Source of the DNA: Bacteroidales bacterium
GTDB lineage: Bacteria > Bacteroidota > Bacteroidia > Bacteroidales > UBA932
Assembly: GCA_017615445.1 (NCBI GenBank)
Contig: JAGAAD010000028.1
Location: 1 to 8,599, forward strand
Direction: 5' to 3'
DNA length: 8,599 bases
Shown here: positions 6,262 through 8,599 of the stretch, piece by piece
Layout of the letters: each line of letters begins with the position of its first letter
Position numbering within the stretch: position 1 is the first letter of the stretch
Made by a program: the position numbers and the translations under genes
The notes under the pieces: model-generated
What the model was told of the DNA's origin: nothing
Database searches by the model: none
Seen by the model: only the letters and a program-made list of their open reading frames with translations

Positions 6262-7641
6262 CTACGCTTTCGAGAGTTTGATATCCTTCGGGAGTATTTT
6301 CACACCCACGGAGTCGTTCTTGTCCCAGATGTCGTTGGTGTCCACCCACACATTCTCGCCGGTTTCGGTCTTGACCGTGATGTGGTAGTGGTCACCCATA
6401 TAGAGGATAACTGCCACATTGCCTGTGACGTCCGCATCCTCTTCGTGGTCCAGAAGGTCCACCTTCTCGAAAGCGACCTTGACCAGAACGGAATCGCCCA
6501 CTGCGAATCCTTCAGTGTTGCACTCGAATTCGGCGCCGAGGAATTCCACCTTGCCTTCGGCAGTCACTTCGCCGGTGAAGGTGTTGCATTCACGCTCCTT
6601 TTTCATCACCTGGATGTCGTCCGGGTCTATATAGAGCATCACTTCAGTGCCCACTTCATACGGATCATAATCCTGGATCATCAGTTCGTAGCCTGTGTCT
6701 GTGTCCACCCACATTTCGTAGTGGACGCCCTTGAAGATGCAGGAATTGACTGTGGCTTTGAACTGGCACTTTGCCGGATCAGTAGTGAAATAGATGTCCT
6801 CCGGACGGACCACCACATCCACCTTCTCGCCATCCGCGAAGCCTTCGTCCACACAGTCGAATTCGTGCTTGATGAAAGCCACACGGCGGTCGCGTATCAT
6901 CCTGCCCTTCAGGATGTTGCTCTCGCCGATGAAGTCCGCCACAAAGCAGTTCACGGGCTCGTTGTAGATGTCCACCGGAGTGCCGATCTGCTGAATCTTG
7001 CCTTCGTTCATGACCACGATAGTGTCCGAAAGAGTCAGAGCTTCTTCCTGGTCGTGGGTCACATAGATGAAGGTGATGCCGAGTTTTTTGTGCATCTCCT
7101 TAAGCTCGATCTGCATGTCCTTGCGCATCTTCAGGTCCAGTGCGCTGAGCGGTTCGTCCAGCAGAAGCACCTTCGGCTGGTTGACGATAGCCCTCGCGAT
7201 AGCGATACGCTGCTGCTGTCCGCCCGAGAGCGAGTTGACGTCGCGGTCTTCGTAGTCGGACATGGACACGAGCTTCAGGACTCGCTTCACCCTCTTGTTG
7301 ATCTCCTCAACCGGCAGTTTCTGCAGCTTCAGGCCGAAGGCTATGTTGTCATAGACGTCCAGATGCGGGAAAAGGGCATAGCGCTGGAAGACCGTATTCA
7401 GCGGCCTTTTGTGCGGCGGGAGGGGCGAGATGTCCTTCCCCTCGAGGGTGATAACGCCCGAATCGGGGCTCAGGAAGCCGGCGATCAGACGCAGGAGGGT
7501 GGTCTTTCCGCAGCCCGAAGGTCCGAGGAAAGTGATGAATTCGCCCTTGTTTATGTAAAGACTGATGTCATCGAGCACCTTTTTGTCGCCGAACGACTTG
7601 CTGACGTGGTCGATGTTGATGATGTGTGTTTCTTTAGTCAT
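6262..7641 (-). CDS. potA: Spermidine/putrescine ABC transporter ATPase PotA, long form
   Basis: PotA hydrolyses ATP on the cytoplasmic face to drive polyamine import through PotBC. The 459 residues contain all ABC motifs intact: Walker [10 protein letters not shown] (40-48), Q-loop VFQ (84-86), signature LSGGQ (138-142), Walker B VLLLDEP (158-164), D-loop SALD (166-169) and switch His in THD (195-197). [23 protein letters not shown] (220-242) is the usual bridge to the regulatory part. E. coli PotA is 378 residues. The extra length is explained by two successive copies of a TOBE-like regulatory unit (244-349 and 354-457) that align without gaps at an offset of 111 residues. In E. coli the PotA C-terminal region mediates inhibition by intracellular spermidine. 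The gene starts 3 bp after the outer-membrane protein gene and ends 3 bp before potB. Confidence 0.95.
   Translation of the reverse strand: MTKETHIINIDHVSKSFGDKKVLDDISLYINKGEFITFLGPSGCGKTTLLRLIAGFLSPDSGVITLEGKDISPLPPHKRPLNTVFQRYALFPHLDVYDNIAFGLKLQKLPVEEINKRVKRVLKLVSMSDYEDRDVNSLSGGQQQRIAIARAIVNQPKVLLLDEPLSALDLKMRKDMQIELKEMHKKLGITFIYVTHDQEEALTLSDTIVVMNEGKIQQIGTPVDIYNEPVNCFVADFIGESNILKGRMIRDRRVAFIKHEFDCVDEGFADGEKVDVVVRPEDIYFTTDPAKCQFKATVNSCIFKGVHYEMWVDTDTGYELMIQDYDPYEVGTEVMLYIDPDDIQVMKKERECNTFTGEVTAEGKVEFLGAEFECNTEGFAVGDSVLVKVAFEKVDLLDHEEDADVTGNVAVILYMGDHYHITVKTETGENVWVDTNDIWDKNDSVGVKILPKDIKLSKA
6271..6912 (-). repeat. Internal duplication of the PotA regulatory domain (two units)
   Basis: Unit 1 (residues 244-349, 6912-6595) and unit 2 (354-457, 6582-6271) of PotA match at a constant offset of 111 residues. 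Paired positions include FDC..EGFA.G (261-271) with FEC..EGFA.G (372-382), G.HY (305-308) with G.HY (416-419), T.TG (314-317) with T.TG (425-428) and P.DI (340-343) with P.DI (451-454). The similarity is at protein level, indicating an old duplication. Both units keep the alternating valine strands of an OB/TOBE-like barrel. Confidence 0.85.
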
Positions 7642-7644
7642 TTC

Positions 7645-8599
7645 CTACAGGTCGAAGTGAAGGTTGCAGGTCACACCCACATTGACTGTGAATCCGGGAG
7701 CTATATCTCCGGTGCGATAGCCGGCGACACCGTGGACGCGAAGCCAGTCCATCGGCAGCCAGTTAAGGCCGATCGCGGCGCTTATGTCTTCGAGATTGCC
7801 GGCCGAGACGCGCTCGTAGGCACCCCTGCCCAGCAACTCGAACTGATCTGCGAACGAGACCACTCCCATCAGCGACCAGGTGAAACCGTCCATCAGCATG
7901 AAGGTCTCGTCTCCCACCTTGTTGTTGAAGTCCACGACCAGACGGGTGTCGCTCAGGAAGACCTGCGCTCCTGCGGAAAGCACGCCGGTGTAGTTGCCTG
8001 CGCCCGCTCCGATCAGGTTGTATGCCACCATCACTCCGAAGGCGTCTTCCTCCTCGTAACGGGCCCTGGCGCCATAGGTGAACAGGCCGTTGTCGAACGG
8101 AAGGCCGCCATAGGGAGAGCTGCTGGCCCTGAGGTCCAGGCTCATGCCCTCGAACGGGAGCCAGGAAGCGCGCACGCCCCACTGGTAGATGGGGAGATTG
8201 AACCACATCGAGCTCGCCATCGGATAGTGGATATCCCAGTCGTATTCGTCCATTTCGTACGTTCCCCAGACAAGAGCGTCCTTACCCACGGAGAACTCCA
8301 GGCTGCCGGTGGAATAGGTCAGATACGCCCAGTCAAGCCAGTTCACGTCGTCTGCGCGAAGGGTGTTCACATAGAGCGCACCGGGATCCGAAGAGAGCCA
8401 GTGGTTACTGATGCTATAGGAAAAATTGTCGGAAATGTTACCCTCGAGAAGGGTATAGAGAGAGGAGTTGCCGAGTGGGTCACCATAGAGGTATTCTGCC
8501 CTGGCAATAACGGATAACTCGGCATTGCTACCACCGAGTTCGTCAGCCTCTTGTGCGATCGCAAGAGAGCAGCACAGCAACATTGCTGCGATAACGAAT
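7645..8599 (-). CDS. Outer-membrane beta-barrel (porin-like) protein, 5' end outside the window
   Basis: The frame is still open at the window edge: five more codons (FVIAA) precede the ATG at 8583, which falls inside the signal peptide, so the true start lies beyond 8599. The visible product is at least 317 residues. It begins with a hydrophobic signal sequence and a likely cleavage after AIA, just before QEADE. The mature part has many short amphipathic strands with alternating aromatic and small residues, for example LDWAYLTY, LEFSVGKDALVWGTY, GVRASWLPFEG and LRVHGVAGYR, and has no long hydrophobic helix. This is typical of an outer-membrane barrel. It ends in NLHFDL, close to the usual aromatic-terminated last strand. 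An acidic cluster EMDEYDWD lies at 110-117 counted from the 8583 ATG. It sits 3 bp upstream of potA, so a role in getting polyamines across the outer membrane is plausible but unproven. I do not recognise a named family. Confidence 0.8.
   Translation of the reverse strand, partial: FVIAAMLLCCSLAIAQEADELGGSNAELSVIARAEYLYGDPLGNSSLYTLLEGNISDNFSYSISNHWLSSDPGALYVNTLRADDVNWLDWAYLTYSTGSLEFSVGKDALVWGTYEMDEYDWDIHYPMASSMWFNLPIYQWGVRASWLPFEGMSLDLRASSSPYGGLPFDNGLFTYGARARYEEEDAFGVMVAYNLIGAGAGNYTGVLSAGAQVFLSDTRLVVDFNNKVGDETFMLMDGFTWSLMGVVSFADQFELLGRGAYERVSAGNLEDISAAIGLNWLPMDWLRVHGVAGYRTGDIAPGFTVNVGVTCNLHFDL

Larger units (their letters stand above)
2363..8599 (-). other. Predicted operon: outer-membrane protein, potABCD, nucleoside kinase
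   Basis: Six genes run in the same direction with junctions of +3, +3, -4, -4 and +4 bp. No internal gap could hold a promoter or terminator, so they are probably one transcript whose promoter lies beyond 8599. The order (outer-membrane barrel, ATPase, two permeases, receptor, kinase) would supply every envelope layer of an import pathway. The kinase has no obvious part in polyamine transport. Confidence 0.8.

Noticed and set aside
6382..8517. 711-codon open frame on the plus strand, opposite potA and the barrel gene
   Set aside because: It lies wholly antisense to two well-supported genes and straddles their junction. Its product has no recognisable domain or signal and is rich in His/Val/Asp as expected from reading codon-biased genes backwards.

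Overview
This window looks like chromosomal DNA of a member of the Bacteroidota, most likely order Bacteroidales. Two things point there. The gap in front of rplS holds a near-perfect Bacteroides-type promoter (TTTG, 19 bp, TATCTTTG) instead of a classical sigma70 one. The protein set also fits: a nucleoside kinase of the uridine kinase-like type and long forms of PotA and PotD. DNA composition is moderately GC-rich, which would suit an Alistipes-like or uncultured Rikenellaceae-like lineage better than Bacteroides itself, but that refinement is inference.

All genes lie on the minus strand, so the window reads right to left. The first block (8599 to 2363) is one tightly packed cluster: an outer-membrane beta-barrel protein cut by the window edge, then potA, potB, potC, potD and a nucleoside kinase. 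Junctions are gaps of 3, 3 and 4 bp and two 4-bp ATGA overlaps, so this is almost certainly one transcript. PotA powers the system, PotB and PotC form the inner-membrane channel, PotD binds the substrate (spermidine/putrescine type), and the barrel is a plausible outer-membrane entry route. PotD carries a C-terminal membrane anchor, and PotA has a gapless internal duplication of its regulatory domain.

The second block (2289 to 608) is the grpE-dnaJ chaperone pair, 2 bp apart, preceded by a 73-bp gap in which two perfect inverted repeats sit back to back. dnaK is not in the window. The third block (600 to 15) is rplS with its own promoter, followed 32 bp later by tRNA-Arg(ACG); a GC-rich stem-loop lies between them.

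No mobile element, CRISPR array, integrase, toxin or defence gene is visible. No gap exceeds about 110 bp. The window is mostly ordinary core genome; the points worth a second look are the envelope and regulatory variations on the polyamine transporter and the structured grpE leader. I did not find a convincing wholly new system.
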